This document shows positions 35,617-44,560 of a stretch of 64,000 bases of DNA, piece after piece; position 1 is the stretch's first letter, and each line of letters starts with the position of its first letter. The stretch spans positions 1-64,000 of the forward strand of contig JANSXX010000016.1 of assembly GCA_024742815.1 (NCBI GenBank). Reading direction: 5' to 3'. The notes under the pieces were generated by a model. That model was not told the DNA's origin. It worked only from the letters and a program-made list of their open reading frames with translations, and did no database searches. The translations under genes were made by a program, and so were the position numbers. The DNA comes from HXMU1420-13 sp024742815. GTDB taxonomy: Bacteria; Bacteroidota; Rhodothermia; Balneolales; Balneolaceae.

Positions 35617-35982
35617 TGGAGATGCGGGGAGTCGAACCCCGGTCCGAAACGGCAAACCTGCAAATATCTACATGTTTAGTTGCTAATTAACATTCGCCTG
35701 AAGCCGAGCCTAGCAACCAAGCGACTTCAAACTATTCTGTGAAAGATTCACGCAGCAGAGACAGAAGGCCCTGTTACGCTATCCTGTCTGTTATGGCGAT
35801 CCAAACTGACGCTGACAGGCACGCTTTCAGCGGATCGGCTCAGTCAGTTTATGCTGCTAAGCGGTAAGAATAATTGTTGTCAATTATTTTTGTGTCCATA
35901 ATGGGTGTTTTACGAGAACCATTGGTCATCCTCGACATGCAACCTGCGGTGTTACTCATCCCGTCAAATCCAGAACATCCCC
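35617..35982 (-). ncRNA. ssrA: Transfer-messenger RNA (tmRNA)
   Basis: The 5' end GGGGATGTTCTGGATTTGAC and the 3' end, with T-arm GGGGTTCGACTCCCC and acceptor strand CATCTCCA, pair as a tRNA-like acceptor (GGGGATG with CATCTCC). CCA is not encoded. The length of 366 nt is normal for one-piece tmRNA. A reading frame in the middle ends in codons for NNYSYRLAA and TAA (around 35855), the degradation tag that is added to stalled proteins; its first (resume) codon could not be fixed, and a longer reading is DTKIIDNNYSYRLAA. A strong terminator follows. Confidence 0.93.
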
Positions 35983-36184
35983 AGTAATTCAAAGAGCGAC
36001 TTTCAATATACGAATTATATCGCAGAAAAATTGTTGTGTTCCCTTTGGAAACTATTATCCATTACAAAAGTTTTAGCGTTCTCTATGGCAATAATTTCAT
36101 AACAAATTCGATTCTTTTTTAAACCTAACTTTTTACAGCTCATCCCGTTTAAGTCGGGCGAACTTTATAATACTACGACTATTC

Positions 36185-38455
36185 ATGACACTTAGAACAA
36201 TACTGCTTTCGGGGATTCTTATCATTGGTTCGCTCTCGCTACACGCGCGGCAATCGGTAAGCATTACAGGGTATGTTAGAGACGCCAATACCGGCGAAAC
36301 TTTGATAAGCGCGAACGTAGCCCTCATCGAAATAAACCGCGGCGGCGCTACTAACGCACAAGGCTATTACAGTATCCAAAATGTAGAGCCGGGAACCTAC
36401 ACGATAGCCGGATCTTATATTGGCTATGATTTATTTACGCAAGAAATCACTTTAGAAAGAGGTCAGAGTTTAAGATTTGATATCGATTTAGTGCCCGACG
36501 TTTTTGAGGGTGACGAAATTATTGTAGAATCAGAAGCCGAACGACAGGAACTCAAATCCATTGGTACTGCACAGGTAAAAACTGAACTGATTAAAGCTTT
36601 ACCTGCCATTTTTGAAGCCGACGTTTTTCGCTCAATTCAATATTTACCCGGTGTAAAATCTGCCAGCGATTTTTCTAGTGGATTGTATATCAGAGGCGGT
36701 AGTCCGGATCAGACACTCATCATGCTTGATCAAACAACGGTGTATAACCCGAGCCATTTTTTTGGGTTTTTCTCCACCTTTAATCCCGACGCAATCAAAG
36801 ATGTACGATTATTTAAAGGTGGCTACCCGGCTGAGTACGGCGGCAGATTAGGCTCCGTACTTTCGGTGTATAACAAGGATGGAAACCGAAATAACTATCA
36901 AGGGTCGGTTACTTTGGGGATGCTTGCCTCGCGCGTTGCCATCGAAGGTCCGATCAAAAAAGGTTCTTTTATGCTTGCAGCACGACGTTCTACCTTAGAG
37001 CCATTGTTATCTGCCTTGCGCCAATCAAACGATAACATCCCCTCCCTCTTTTACTTTTACGATTTCAATGGAAAGATCAATTACGATGCTTCTTTGAACG
37101 ATAAATTTAGCTTGGCCTTTTATTCAGGTGCCGATAAAGTTCGTTTTCCATTTGCTGATGATGCCGAGTTCACACTTAATTATGGAAATCAAACCGTAAG
37201 TGGTAACTGGACCCATATTTTCAGCGATAAAGTATTTTCCAATTTTGTAATTACAGGTTCCCGCTATTTCAATTTCCCGGAATTTGAGTTTGGCGGAACC
37301 CCATTTGAGCGGGATAATAACATTTACGATTTCTCGCTTAAATCCGATCTCGAATACATCCCAAATGAGAAACATCAGATAGCAACCGGAGTTTGGGCAG
37401 GCGTATTTACACTGCGACTGCAAGATCGCTTTGATAATCAGGATTCGTTTAGTTCCCGAATCCATTCCAGATATGCGAGTTACTACTTGCAAGATACATG
37501 GCGCCCTACCGAGCAGTGGAAAGTGATTGGAGGAATAAGAGCTAATTATTTTTCTGATGGTGATTACCTGCGTTTAGAACCACGACTATCCGCCGAATAT
37601 TTCGCTTCAGATCGCCTCACACTACAAGCAGCTTATGGCCGATATAACCAATTCTTTACACTAATTACCAACGAGGCATTTTCAGGCTTCGATTTGTGGC
37701 TTACAGCCGATGAAGGAATTCGCCCCGCTTTCGGTGATCAATTTGTACTGGGCGCAAAAACAGTTCCTTTTAAAGATTATGGGCTCGATATCGAGCTGTA
37801 TTATCGCACGATGAACGACTTGTTTGAGCTCGATCCATTTTTACCGGATGCAGCCGGACTTCTTTACGAGGATTTATTCAGAATTGGTGAAGGATACGCG
37901 TACGGAACTGAAATCATGTTTGAAAAAAGAGTGGGTCGATTGAACGGCTACATCGGCTACACATTCGGCTACACCTGGCGAAAATGGCCTACTTTTAACG
38001 TGGCTATAGGTGATGAAAGCCAAACCGCACGTTTTTATCCACCTAAATACGACCGTCGAAATGATGTAAAAATTATCCTGAATTACGAATTAAGTAGAAA
38101 GTGGAAATTTACGGGAGCGTGGGTTTATGCCACCGGTCAGGCTTATACCGAAGCTACCGGCCGTTATGCCGTTTACGACACTCCTTGGAGTGCTATCAAC
38201 CAAAACAATTTGTTGGTAGTAGAAAATGTGAATGCATCACGCCTTCCGAACTATCACCGAGCTGATGTTTCGTTTAGTCGTCGCGGCACCTTTTTTGGGT
38301 TAGGCGAAGCTGAACTACAACTTCAAGTTATAAATGTATACAGCCGCAGAAATGTGTGGTTCACCCAAATTGATTTTGAAGATAACCCGGTAAGCAGAAC
38401 GGATGTAACTCTGTTACCCATTATACCAGCCATCTCTTACACTGTGAAATTTTAA
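36185..38455 (+). CDS. TonB-dependent receptor with carboxypeptidase-like N-terminal domain
   Basis: The 756-residue protein has a signal peptide (to LHARQ, about 1-22), a carboxypeptidase-regulatory-like domain (about 25-110, VRDANTGETLISANVALIE and EPGTYTIAGSYIGYD), a plug (about 130-240, FSSGLYIRGGSPDQTLIMLD) and a barrel with terminal aromatic residue (IPAISYTVKF). The DUF4249-like lipoprotein gene starts 2 nt after its stop, so the two form a receptor/lipoprotein pair. It is not close to the receptor at 30669 in its barrel region. The ligand is unknown. Confidence 0.9.
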   Translation: MTLRTILLSGILIIGSLSLHARQSVSITGYVRDANTGETLISANVALIEINRGGATNAQGYYSIQNVEPGTYTIAGSYIGYDLFTQEITLERGQSLRFDIDLVPDVFEGDEIIVESEAERQELKSIGTAQVKTELIKALPAIFEADVFRSIQYLPGVKSASDFSSGLYIRGGSPDQTLIMLDQTTVYNPSHFFGFFSTFNPDAIKDVRLFKGGYPAEYGGRLGSVLSVYNKDGNRNNYQGSVTLGMLASRVAIEGPIKKGSFMLAARRSTLEPLLSALRQSNDNIPSLFYFYDFNGKINYDASLNDKFSLAFYSGADKVRFPFADDAEFTLNYGNQTVSGNWTHIFSDKVFSNFVITGSRYFNFPEFEFGGTPFERDNNIYDFSLKSDLEYIPNEKHQIATGVWAGVFTLRLQDRFDNQDSFSSRIHSRYASYYLQDTWRPTEQWKVIGGIRANYFSDGDYLRLEPRLSAEYFASDRLTLQAAYGRYNQFFTLITNEAFSGFDLWLTADEGIRPAFGDQFVLGAKTVPFKDYGLDIELYYRTMNDLFELDPFLPDAAGLLYEDLFRIGEGYAYGTEIMFEKRVGRLNGYIGYTFGYTWRKWPTFNVAIGDESQTARFYPPKYDRRNDVKIILNYELSRKWKFTGAWVYATGQAYTEATGRYAVYDTPWSAINQNNLLVVENVNASRLPNYHRADVSFSRRGTFFGLGEAELQLQVINVYSRRNVWFTQIDFEDNPVSRTDVTLLPIIPAISYTVKF

Positions 38456-38456
38456 A

Positions 38457-39353
38457 ATGATGAAAGCATATTTATTAACCATAATCGCCCTATTTACTGC
38501 ATTATCTGCTTGCGAAGTGTACGAGCAGGATTCCTACGAAGAATATTATGTGGTAGAATCTTATTTGGTCGCAAACCGACAACTCCCTCAAGTTAGAGTT
38601 TCAACTACAGCACCTGTAAACGATTTTTACGCTTTTACTAGATCAGCCATTGCAGATGCACAGGTTCAGATTCGATTATTAGACCCATCCGGATCCTCCA
38701 TCGAAGAAGTATTTACATACACCAGCGATTCTGCCGGTATCTATCAACCAATGGACACGCACGATGTTTTACCCACACGCAGTTATCAATTGTATGTGAC
38801 GATCCCAACCACATCAGCTGAGATTACGGCTACAACCGTTGTCCCTGACACTTTTAAAGTGATAAGTACTGTATTGGATACACTGGTTTATCAATCTACC
38901 GAACAATTAGAAATTACCGTTTCAGAGAGTACATATCCCGGCAGGCAGAATATTTTCATATTCAACACTATTGCATTAGATCCTGATCCGGCAATGTTAA
39001 CTCCCATTTATGCTGATTTTTTGGAAGATGAAATTGTAACTCTCGATGAATTGACCAATACAGAATCAGGATTGCTAAATGCGGCGAATTTTACCGTAAA
39101 TCAGGATCAGAGCATCACCATTCGATATCCTTGGATTGCGGTAGCTTTTTACGGCGATAATAAACTGATTGCTACTACCGTAGATGATAATGTGTACGAT
39201 TTTGTCCGTTCGGAATCGGTTCAACTTGGCGGCTCTACCCTATCACCCGGTGAAATTCAAAATGTGATTACACATGTTGAAGGTGGTTTGGGAATTTTTG
39301 GTTCCTTAGCTTCCGATACGATTCAAACATACATCAAACCGTTTGAATTTTAG
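38457..39353 (+). CDS. DUF4249-type lipoprotein, partner of the preceding TonB receptor
   Basis: The 298-residue lipoprotein (lipobox ALSAC) shows the DUF4249 layout: a short Y-E-E-Y-Y-V-V-E-S-Y-L-V-A start, A-D-A-Q-V-Q-I-R-L-L-D-P, then a beta-rich domain with L-Y-V-T-I-P and a C-terminal helical part. In known families these lipoproteins sit with TonB receptors at the outer membrane. The ATG lies 1 nt after the receptor stop codon, so translation is coupled. Confidence 0.82.
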   Translation: MMKAYLLTIIALFTALSACEVYEQDSYEEYYVVESYLVANRQLPQVRVSTTAPVNDFYAFTRSAIADAQVQIRLLDPSGSSIEEVFTYTSDSAGIYQPMDTHDVLPTRSYQLYVTIPTTSAEITATTVVPDTFKVISTVLDTLVYQSTEQLEITVSESTYPGRQNIFIFNTIALDPDPAMLTPIYADFLEDEIVTLDELTNTESGLLNAANFTVNQDQSITIRYPWIAVAFYGDNKLIATTVDDNVYDFVRSESVQLGGSTLSPGEIQNVITHVEGGLGIFGSLASDTIQTYIKPFEF

Positions 39354-39383
39354 CGTACTTTTCAACTTTAAAATACTAGACTT

Positions 39384-40064
39384 GTGAAGCGCACTTCGGC
39401 TATACTCTTTTTGATTTGTTCTTTCATGTTCCCACCTTTGGTCCAAGAAGTTGTGGCACAACAGAATGGCGCTTTTGAAATTGCTCGTATCAAATATCGC
39501 GGTGGCGGCGACTGGTATAACGACCCATCTTCTCTTTCAAACCTGATCGCATTTGCCCAAGCAAATGTGCCCATCAGCGTGAATCGTAAATATGTAGATG
39601 TTGCGCTGGGTAGCACCGACCTGCATAACTATCCCTTTGCATATTTAACAGGTCATGGCACCATAACGGCCAACAATACCGAAGTTCGTAACCTTAGAAA
39701 TTATCTCGAAAATGGTGGTTTTTTATATGTGGACGACGATTACGGTCTTGATGAGCACATCCGCAATTTGATGAGTGAAGTGTTTCCTGAGGAAGAGTTT
39801 ATTGAGCTTCCATTCTCACATCCTATCTATCAACAGGTATTTCGATTTAATAACGGAGTACCAAAAATTCATGAACATGATAATAAAGCCCCACGCGGTT
39901 ATGGATTGTTTCATAAAGGCCGATTGGTAATGTTTTATACCTATGAGTCTAATCTAGGAGATGGCTGGGCAGATGCTGAAGTGCACAATAATCCACCCGA
40001 GAAGCGAGAACAAGCCTTAAAAATGGGTGTTAACATTTTAGTGTATGCTTTGACACGCATTTAG
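39384..40064 (+). CDS. DUF4159 exported protein
   Basis: The 226-residue product (GTG start) has a signal peptide (MKRTSAILFLICSFMFPPL) and a DUF4159 domain (FEIARIKYRGGGDWYNDPSS, LTGHGTITANNTEVRNL, GGFLYVDDDYGLDEHIRNL). The fold is class I glutamine-amidotransferase-like but no catalytic Cys is seen. DUF4159 genes usually neighbour MoxR-type ATPase and DUF58 genes; here it follows a TonB receptor pair by 30 bp, so its role in this place is unclear. Confidence 0.85.
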   Translation: MKRTSAILFLICSFMFPPLVQEVVAQQNGAFEIARIKYRGGGDWYNDPSSLSNLIAFAQANVPISVNRKYVDVALGSTDLHNYPFAYLTGHGTITANNTEVRNLRNYLENGGFLYVDDDYGLDEHIRNLMSEVFPEEEFIELPFSHPIYQQVFRFNNGVPKIHEHDNKAPRGYGLFHKGRLVMFYTYESNLGDGWADAEVHNNPPEKREQALKMGVNILVYALTRI

Positions 40065-40101
40065 ATTTAGAGTATAATCTGCGAACCAAAATTCACTGAT
40101 T

Positions 40102-40512
40102 ATGCAAAGCATTTCTCCTTATCTGTTCTTTCCCGGCAATTGCGAAGAAGCTCTCAATTTTTATCAAAAAGTGTTTAATGCCGAGATTACCGCATTACAA
40201 CGGTTTGGTGACGCCAGCATGCCGGTTGATGACGATTACAAATCAAAAATTATGCACGGAGAGCTAAGCATAGGCTCCATCAAACTAATGTTTTCTGATG
40301 GTGCTCCACATCGTGAAATAACCAATGGCGATAATGTACACTTAAATTTGTCATTTTCTGATGAAACCTCTCTTCGCTTAACCTGGGGTAAATTAGCTGA
40401 AGGCGGATCTATTCACATGGACTTACAGGATACGTTTTGGGGTGCCCTTTTCGGACAATTAGAAGATAAATACGGCATTCGCTGGATGTTGAATTACCAG
40501 AGAGAAAGCTAA
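40102..40512 (+). CDS. VOC superfamily protein (PhnB/glyoxalase-like)
   Basis: The 136-residue protein begins MQSISPYLFFPGNCEEALNF and continues YQKVFNAEI, the start of PhnB-like vicinal-oxygen-chelate proteins, and ends with F-G-Q-L-E-D-K-Y-G-I-R-W-M-L-N. It has two beta-alpha-beta-beta-beta units. Metal ligands of true glyoxalases are not clearly kept, so the reaction, if any, is unknown. Confidence 0.87.
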   Translation: MQSISPYLFFPGNCEEALNFYQKVFNAEITALQRFGDASMPVDDDYKSKIMHGELSIGSIKLMFSDGAPHREITNGDNVHLNLSFSDETSLRLTWGKLAEGGSIHMDLQDTFWGALFGQLEDKYGIRWMLNYQRES

Positions 40513-40612
40513 AAAATTATAAATTTTGAATTTTAAATTTTGAATTACGAAACTTCTTCAGGTTAAGAAAACAATCTTTAATTCATAATTCGTAATCCAA
40601 AATTTTTAATTT
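40513..40612. repeat. AT-rich inverted repeat between convergent genes
   Basis: The left half holds AAATTTTGAATTACGAA. The right half, read in reverse, holds AAATTTTGGATTACGAA. They are imperfect inverted copies about 35 nt apart, between the VOC gene and dnaG, which converge here. It may act as a two-way terminator or be a dispersed repeat unit. Confidence 0.6.
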
Positions 40613-42643
40613 CTATTCCTCCCCTTTCATCTTAAAAGAAAACACTTTATCGCTATTGGGGTTGTCTTTTTCGCCTTTGGGATCGGGATAGAAATCGTCG
40701 GAATCTACACGTTCTCGTTGAGTGATTTTTGATTGAATATCGGCCTGAATCTTAATAATCTGATGCTTTTCTTCTGATGAAGCAGTTTTTAACTTCTCAG
40801 CTAATTCCTCTCTTTTTCGCTTAAAGAAACTCAATTCCATCGTCTTTATCGTACTTTTTGCAGTGCGGAACGGGTTACGATCAACTTTGTATTCGACCCC
40901 GATTTTTTCGGCATGTCGCTCGCTGGCACTGTGCTGTTTCAATAGTACGTCACCCACCAATCTTGGGTATGGATCCGATTTTTCCGAATAAACTTCGATA
41001 TTAATTTCTTCCCCTTTTTTGAATCGTTCCACAATATCGCGGTAAAAGCCAGCCAGTTCTTCATCTTCAAACAATCGATCGTTGGTTAACGAACAAATAT
41101 ATTCCACCATAGGATTCTTGTAGGTGATCATCAGGCGGATTAATTCCTTTTCGTAGCTGGGTTTTTTCTTAGTTGGAGCACGAAATTGCTCTTCATCAAT
41201 CATTAAATCATCTACAGGAAATTCTTCGTCCGGTAATGGGGGCTCATCACTATTTTGAATTCGCTGCTGTGTTTCCCTTTCCTGCTGTTTTTTTACCCGG
41301 AATCGTTCTTTCTCTTTCTGCTTTTGCTTTCGTGCCAACACCCTGTCTAATTCATCAAATAAATCGCGATCGCTACCCCGGCGGAATTTTTGTGTTTTTT
41401 GATGCAGATGCTGCACATACAACTGCTGTTGAATAGATTCTGAAATATTGGCTATTGCTTCCAGTATTTCTGATATCACTTTCGCGAGTTCAGTTGGTTT
41501 TTCGAGTCGGCCTTCTTCATCGGCCTTAAGCATCAGGAAATCGACAAAATCTTGTGCCTTTTTCTGCTTTAACTCATCAAACGATTCTTTGCCAAATTGC
41601 TTCACAAAAGAATCCGGATCTTCGCCATCAGGTAATTCCAATAGCTGAACTTCCATCCCTTCTGCTAATGCAATATTTATTCCACGTTTCATGGCGGCCT
41701 GACCTGCATTATCTGAATCATAGATCATGATAATACGCTCTCCGTAGCGATGAAGAATTTTCATTTGTCCGGGAGTAAGTGCCGTTCCCGAACTTGCTAC
41801 TACGTTTTTGATTCCATGCTCATTTAAGGTGATTACATCGGTGTAGCCTTCCACCAAAATCACTTCTTTATTCTTTCGAATGTCGTTTTTAGCGAAGTTT
41901 ACTCCATACACAACTTCACTTTTATTGTACACTTTGGTTTGAGCCGAGTTGATATACTTCGCAGTTTTCTCATTACCCAGCACTCTCCCGGCAAAAGCGA
42001 TCACCTTATTAGTTGGCGAGAAAATCGGAAACATTAATCGACCTCTAAAGGTGTCGTAATATCCTTCACCTCGGTTGCTTGGTTTGATTAGATCAGCCTC
42101 AATAAGATATTTTTTATCAATTCCGGCACCTTCTGCAGCTGCAAACAATTCGTTTCCTGATGCGGGGGAGTACCCTAAACCAAAACGTTTTATTATTTCC
42201 CGATTGTAGCCTCTTTTTTGCAGATAGGCCATCGCTTTTTCGGCTTCCGGGTTTTCAATCAAATTTCGATAATAGAACCGTCCGGCAAACCTTAAGGCAT
42301 TATACATCCCCTCTTTAAGCTGATAATTCTCCCCCCGTTCCTGATCCTGATCATCTTCCGGGATAAACACTCCATAACGATCGGCCAATTCTTTCACTGC
42401 TTCCGGAAAGCTAATCCCGTCCTGATCCATAATAAATTTGAACACATCGCCCGACTCGCCGCATCCGAAACATTTATAAATACCAAGACTCGGGTTTACA
42501 TTAAATGATGGTGTTTTCTCATTGTGATAGGGACATAAACCGATGAAACCACTGCCCGATCGCTTCAGCTTCACATAGTCTGAAACAACCTCTACAATAT
42601 CGGCAGCATCTTTTACTTCTTCTTTTTTAGCATCGGTGATCAT
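40613..42643 (-). CDS. dnaG: DNA primase
   Basis: From ATG 42641-42643 the product has 676 residues; an upstream ATG at 42712 lies in a repeat-rich leader and would add a non-conserved 23-residue stretch. The CHC2 zinc finger is C37-P-Y-H40 with C58-x-x-C61. The core domain has GRLMFPIFSP, and the Toprim part shows VILVEGYTDVITL and MIYDSDNAGQAAMKRG. A charged linker (about 440-520) and a C-terminal helicase-binding domain complete it. It makes RNA primers at the replication fork. No sigma factor gene follows, unlike the rpsU-dnaG-rpoD macrooperon. Confidence 0.95.
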   Translation of the reverse strand: MITDAKKEEVKDAADIVEVVSDYVKLKRSGSGFIGLCPYHNEKTPSFNVNPSLGIYKCFGCGESGDVFKFIMDQDGISFPEAVKELADRYGVFIPEDDQDQERGENYQLKEGMYNALRFAGRFYYRNLIENPEAEKAMAYLQKRGYNREIIKRFGLGYSPASGNELFAAAEGAGIDKKYLIEADLIKPSNRGEGYYDTFRGRLMFPIFSPTNKVIAFAGRVLGNEKTAKYINSAQTKVYNKSEVVYGVNFAKNDIRKNKEVILVEGYTDVITLNEHGIKNVVASSGTALTPGQMKILHRYGERIIMIYDSDNAGQAAMKRGINIALAEGMEVQLLELPDGEDPDSFVKQFGKESFDELKQKKAQDFVDFLMLKADEEGRLEKPTELAKVISEILEAIANISESIQQQLYVQHLHQKTQKFRRGSDRDLFDELDRVLARKQKQKEKERFRVKKQQERETQQRIQNSDEPPLPDEEFPVDDLMIDEEQFRAPTKKKPSYEKELIRLMITYKNPMVEYICSLTNDRLFEDEELAGFYRDIVERFKKGEEINIEVYSEKSDPYPRLVGDVLLKQHSASERHAEKIGVEYKVDRNPFRTAKSTIKTMELSFFKRKREELAEKLKTASSEEKHQIIKIQADIQSKITQRERVDSDDFYPDPKGEKDNPNSDKVFSFKMKGEE

Positions 42644-42668
42644 TTTTGAATGATAGCCACAAAGTATC

Positions 42669-42735
42669 AAAAGGGAAAAGGGAAAAGTGAGAAATCCCTT
42701 TTCCCTTTTCACTTTTCACTTTTCACTTTTCACTC
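42669..42735 (-). repeat. dnaG leader with 14-bp palindrome and CACTTTT repeats
   Basis: AAAAGGGAAAAGGG (42669-42682) and its exact inverse (42696-42709) flank a 13-nt spacer. They are followed by about four CACTTTT units, the unit also found at 20712-20737. It lies 26-92 nt upstream of the dnaG start. Confidence 0.8.
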
Positions 42736-42835
42736 CAAAAAAATATTTAACCAGAATTAAAGCCTTGCTTTTAGCTACTTTGATGAACAGCCCGTATATT
42801 CCCGCCCGAAAAATCACACTTCAAAAACTTATAGA

Positions 42836-43705
42836 ATGAGCGTATTAGTTGGAAAAGACACTCGCCTTGTAGTTCAAGGCTTTACCGGCAGCGAAGGTAG
42901 CTTCCATGCCGGACAAATGATCGAATATGGAACCAATGTAATCGGTGGTGTAACTCCCGGTAAAGGTGGTCAATCTCACCTCGATCGCCCGGTATTTAAC
43001 ACCGTTGCAGAAGCCGTAGAAAAAGAAGGCGCTAATACCTCTATTATCTTTGTGCCACCGGCATTTGCTGCCGATGCCATTACCGAAGCAGCTTTCGCAG
43101 GTGTTAAAACTATCATCGCAATTACCGAAGGAATTCCGGTAAAAGATATGATCGTGGCTAAACAAATAGTTAAAAGCCATGGTGCTACCCTGATTGGACC
43201 TAACTGCCCGGGAGTTATCACTCCGGGTGAAGCTAAAGTTGGAATTATGCCGGGATTCATTTTCTCACCGGGTACTGTTGGTTTAATTTCTCGATCCGGT
43301 ACCCTTACTTATGAAGCGGTTGATCAGCTCACAAAAGCAGGACTAGGACAAAGCACCGCTATTGGTATTGGTGGTGATCCGGTAATCGGAACTACTCACC
43401 TTGATGCTGTTAAATTGCTTCAGGAAGATCCTGATACCGAATCTATTGTATTAATTGGTGAGATTGGTGGTTCTGCTGAGGAAGAAGCTGCTGCTTACAT
43501 CAAAGACAATGTTACTAAGCCTGTGGTGGCATTTATTGCCGGCTCAACAGCGCCTCCGGGTCGCCGTATGGGCCATGCTGGTGCAATTATCTCCGGCGGA
43601 AAAGGAACCGCTCAGGATAAGAAAAAAGCATTAGCTGATGCAGGAATTACCGTTGTAGAAAGTCCTGCCGATATCGGCGACACACTAAAAGGAGTACTTG
43701 CTTAA
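42836..43705 (+). CDS. sucD: Succinyl-CoA synthetase alpha subunit
   Basis: The 289-residue protein has the CoA-binding Rossmann part (VVQGFTGSEGSFHAGQMIEY), GPNCPGVITPGEAKVGIMPG and the ligase part with the phosphorylated His H247 in GRRMGHAGAIISGGKG. It forms the TCA-cycle enzyme with SucC, making succinate, CoA and ATP/GTP. SucC is not adjacent; it must lie elsewhere. A terminator follows 31 nt after the stop. Confidence 0.96.
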   Translation: MSVLVGKDTRLVVQGFTGSEGSFHAGQMIEYGTNVIGGVTPGKGGQSHLDRPVFNTVAEAVEKEGANTSIIFVPPAFAADAITEAAFAGVKTIIAITEGIPVKDMIVAKQIVKSHGATLIGPNCPGVITPGEAKVGIMPGFIFSPGTVGLISRSGTLTYEAVDQLTKAGLGQSTAIGIGGDPVIGTTHLDAVKLLQEDPDTESIVLIGEIGGSAEEEAAAYIKDNVTKPVVAFIAGSTAPPGRRMGHAGAIISGGKGTAQDKKKALADAGITVVESPADIGDTLKGVLA

Positions 43706-43735
43706 CAACAGCAAAGTTTCTTTATACAATTTTCT

Positions 43736-43767
43736 AAGCCTTATTCGTTGACGGATAAGGCTTTTTT
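43736..43767 (+). terminator. Rho-independent terminator of sucD
   Basis: AAGCCTTA (43736-43743) pairs with TAAGGCTT (43756-43763), with extra pairing inside, and is followed by a T run. Confidence 0.85.
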
Positions 43768-43786
43768 ATTTAGTATTAAGAAACTT

Positions 43787-44560
43787 ATGGGTAAGCAAAA
43801 ATTTACACTCTATCTTTTGATTTTTTTGTGTGCAGTCTGGGTTAGCAGCACACCATCTAATGCTCAATCATTAAGTGATTCCACAATTGTAATGGGCACT
43901 CCGCATGATATTGAAAATGGTAAGGGCTATATCAGAAATTATTACCTAAACTATAATCTAGTTGGTATCGGAATTGGGGATCATGTTTTCTTAAAAGCTG
44001 GTATTGGATTAGCTGAACTATTTGACCGACAATCGCACGGCTATCTAATTCAACCAACAGTTTCACTTCCAATAAATAGTTCAACAGATATAAATCTGGG
44101 AGTTACTTTTGCTCAACTAACCAATACATTGTTTATCAGAACTTTTAATATTGAAGTTTATAGATCAATTGGGAAAAGTGTGCTACAAGCCGGATTAAAC
44201 ATCGGTAAAATTGATACCTATGCAATAGATAGTGATAAATTTACCTTCACTAACTTAGACCCTTCATTTGAGCTAAGCTTCTCAAGATATATAACCTCAA
44301 GGTCTATCATTATGATAGAAAATAGAACATTTAGAAATATATATTTAGAGGTTAATGATGATCATCTAATCGACACAATTAAACCACGAAACACCTCTGT
44401 ATCTGAAACAGATTTTGTAACAACATTTATCTATAGATATATAAGCAAAAAAGCCAGCTATGATGCCGGCTTAGTTGCCATTTACGACTTTCCTTCAGGA
44501 AACGATATTTTATTTCCCTATTTAGGCTTTGTTATTCCTTTCGATCGATTTACTGAATAG
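43787..44560 (+). CDS. Exported protein of unknown function
   Basis: From ATG 43787 the product has 257 residues; the open frame extends 13 codons upstream into the terminator of sucD, but the signal peptide MGKQKFTLYLLIFLCAVWVS fixes this start. The mature part has alternating hydrophobic and polar strands with many Tyr, Phe and Ile (SFELSFSRYITSRSIIMIEN), as in a small outer-membrane barrel, and ends IPFDRFTE. No family was recognised. Its end overlaps glgC by 11 nt on the other strand. Confidence 0.65.
   Translation: MGKQKFTLYLLIFLCAVWVSSTPSNAQSLSDSTIVMGTPHDIENGKGYIRNYYLNYNLVGIGIGDHVFLKAGIGLAELFDRQSHGYLIQPTVSLPINSSTDINLGVTFAQLTNTLFIRTFNIEVYRSIGKSVLQAGLNIGKIDTYAIDSDKFTFTNLDPSFELSFSRYITSRSIIMIENRTFRNIYLEVNDDHLIDTIKPRNTSVSETDFVTTFIYRYISKKASYDAGLVAIYDFPSGNDILFPYLGFVIPFDRFTE

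Noticed and set aside
35617..35680. A tRNA gene, because of the GGTTCGACTCC-like T-arm
   Set aside because: No anticodon arm is next to it; the matching acceptor strand is 350 nt away, which fits tmRNA.
37124..37492. Open frame of 122 codons on the minus strand within a TonB receptor gene
   Set aside because: Antisense to a clear receptor gene, with no signal or domain; a chance open frame.
42836..43705. sucD without sucC as a sign of gene loss
   Set aside because: Separated sucC and sucD are common in this group, and the gene itself is intact.
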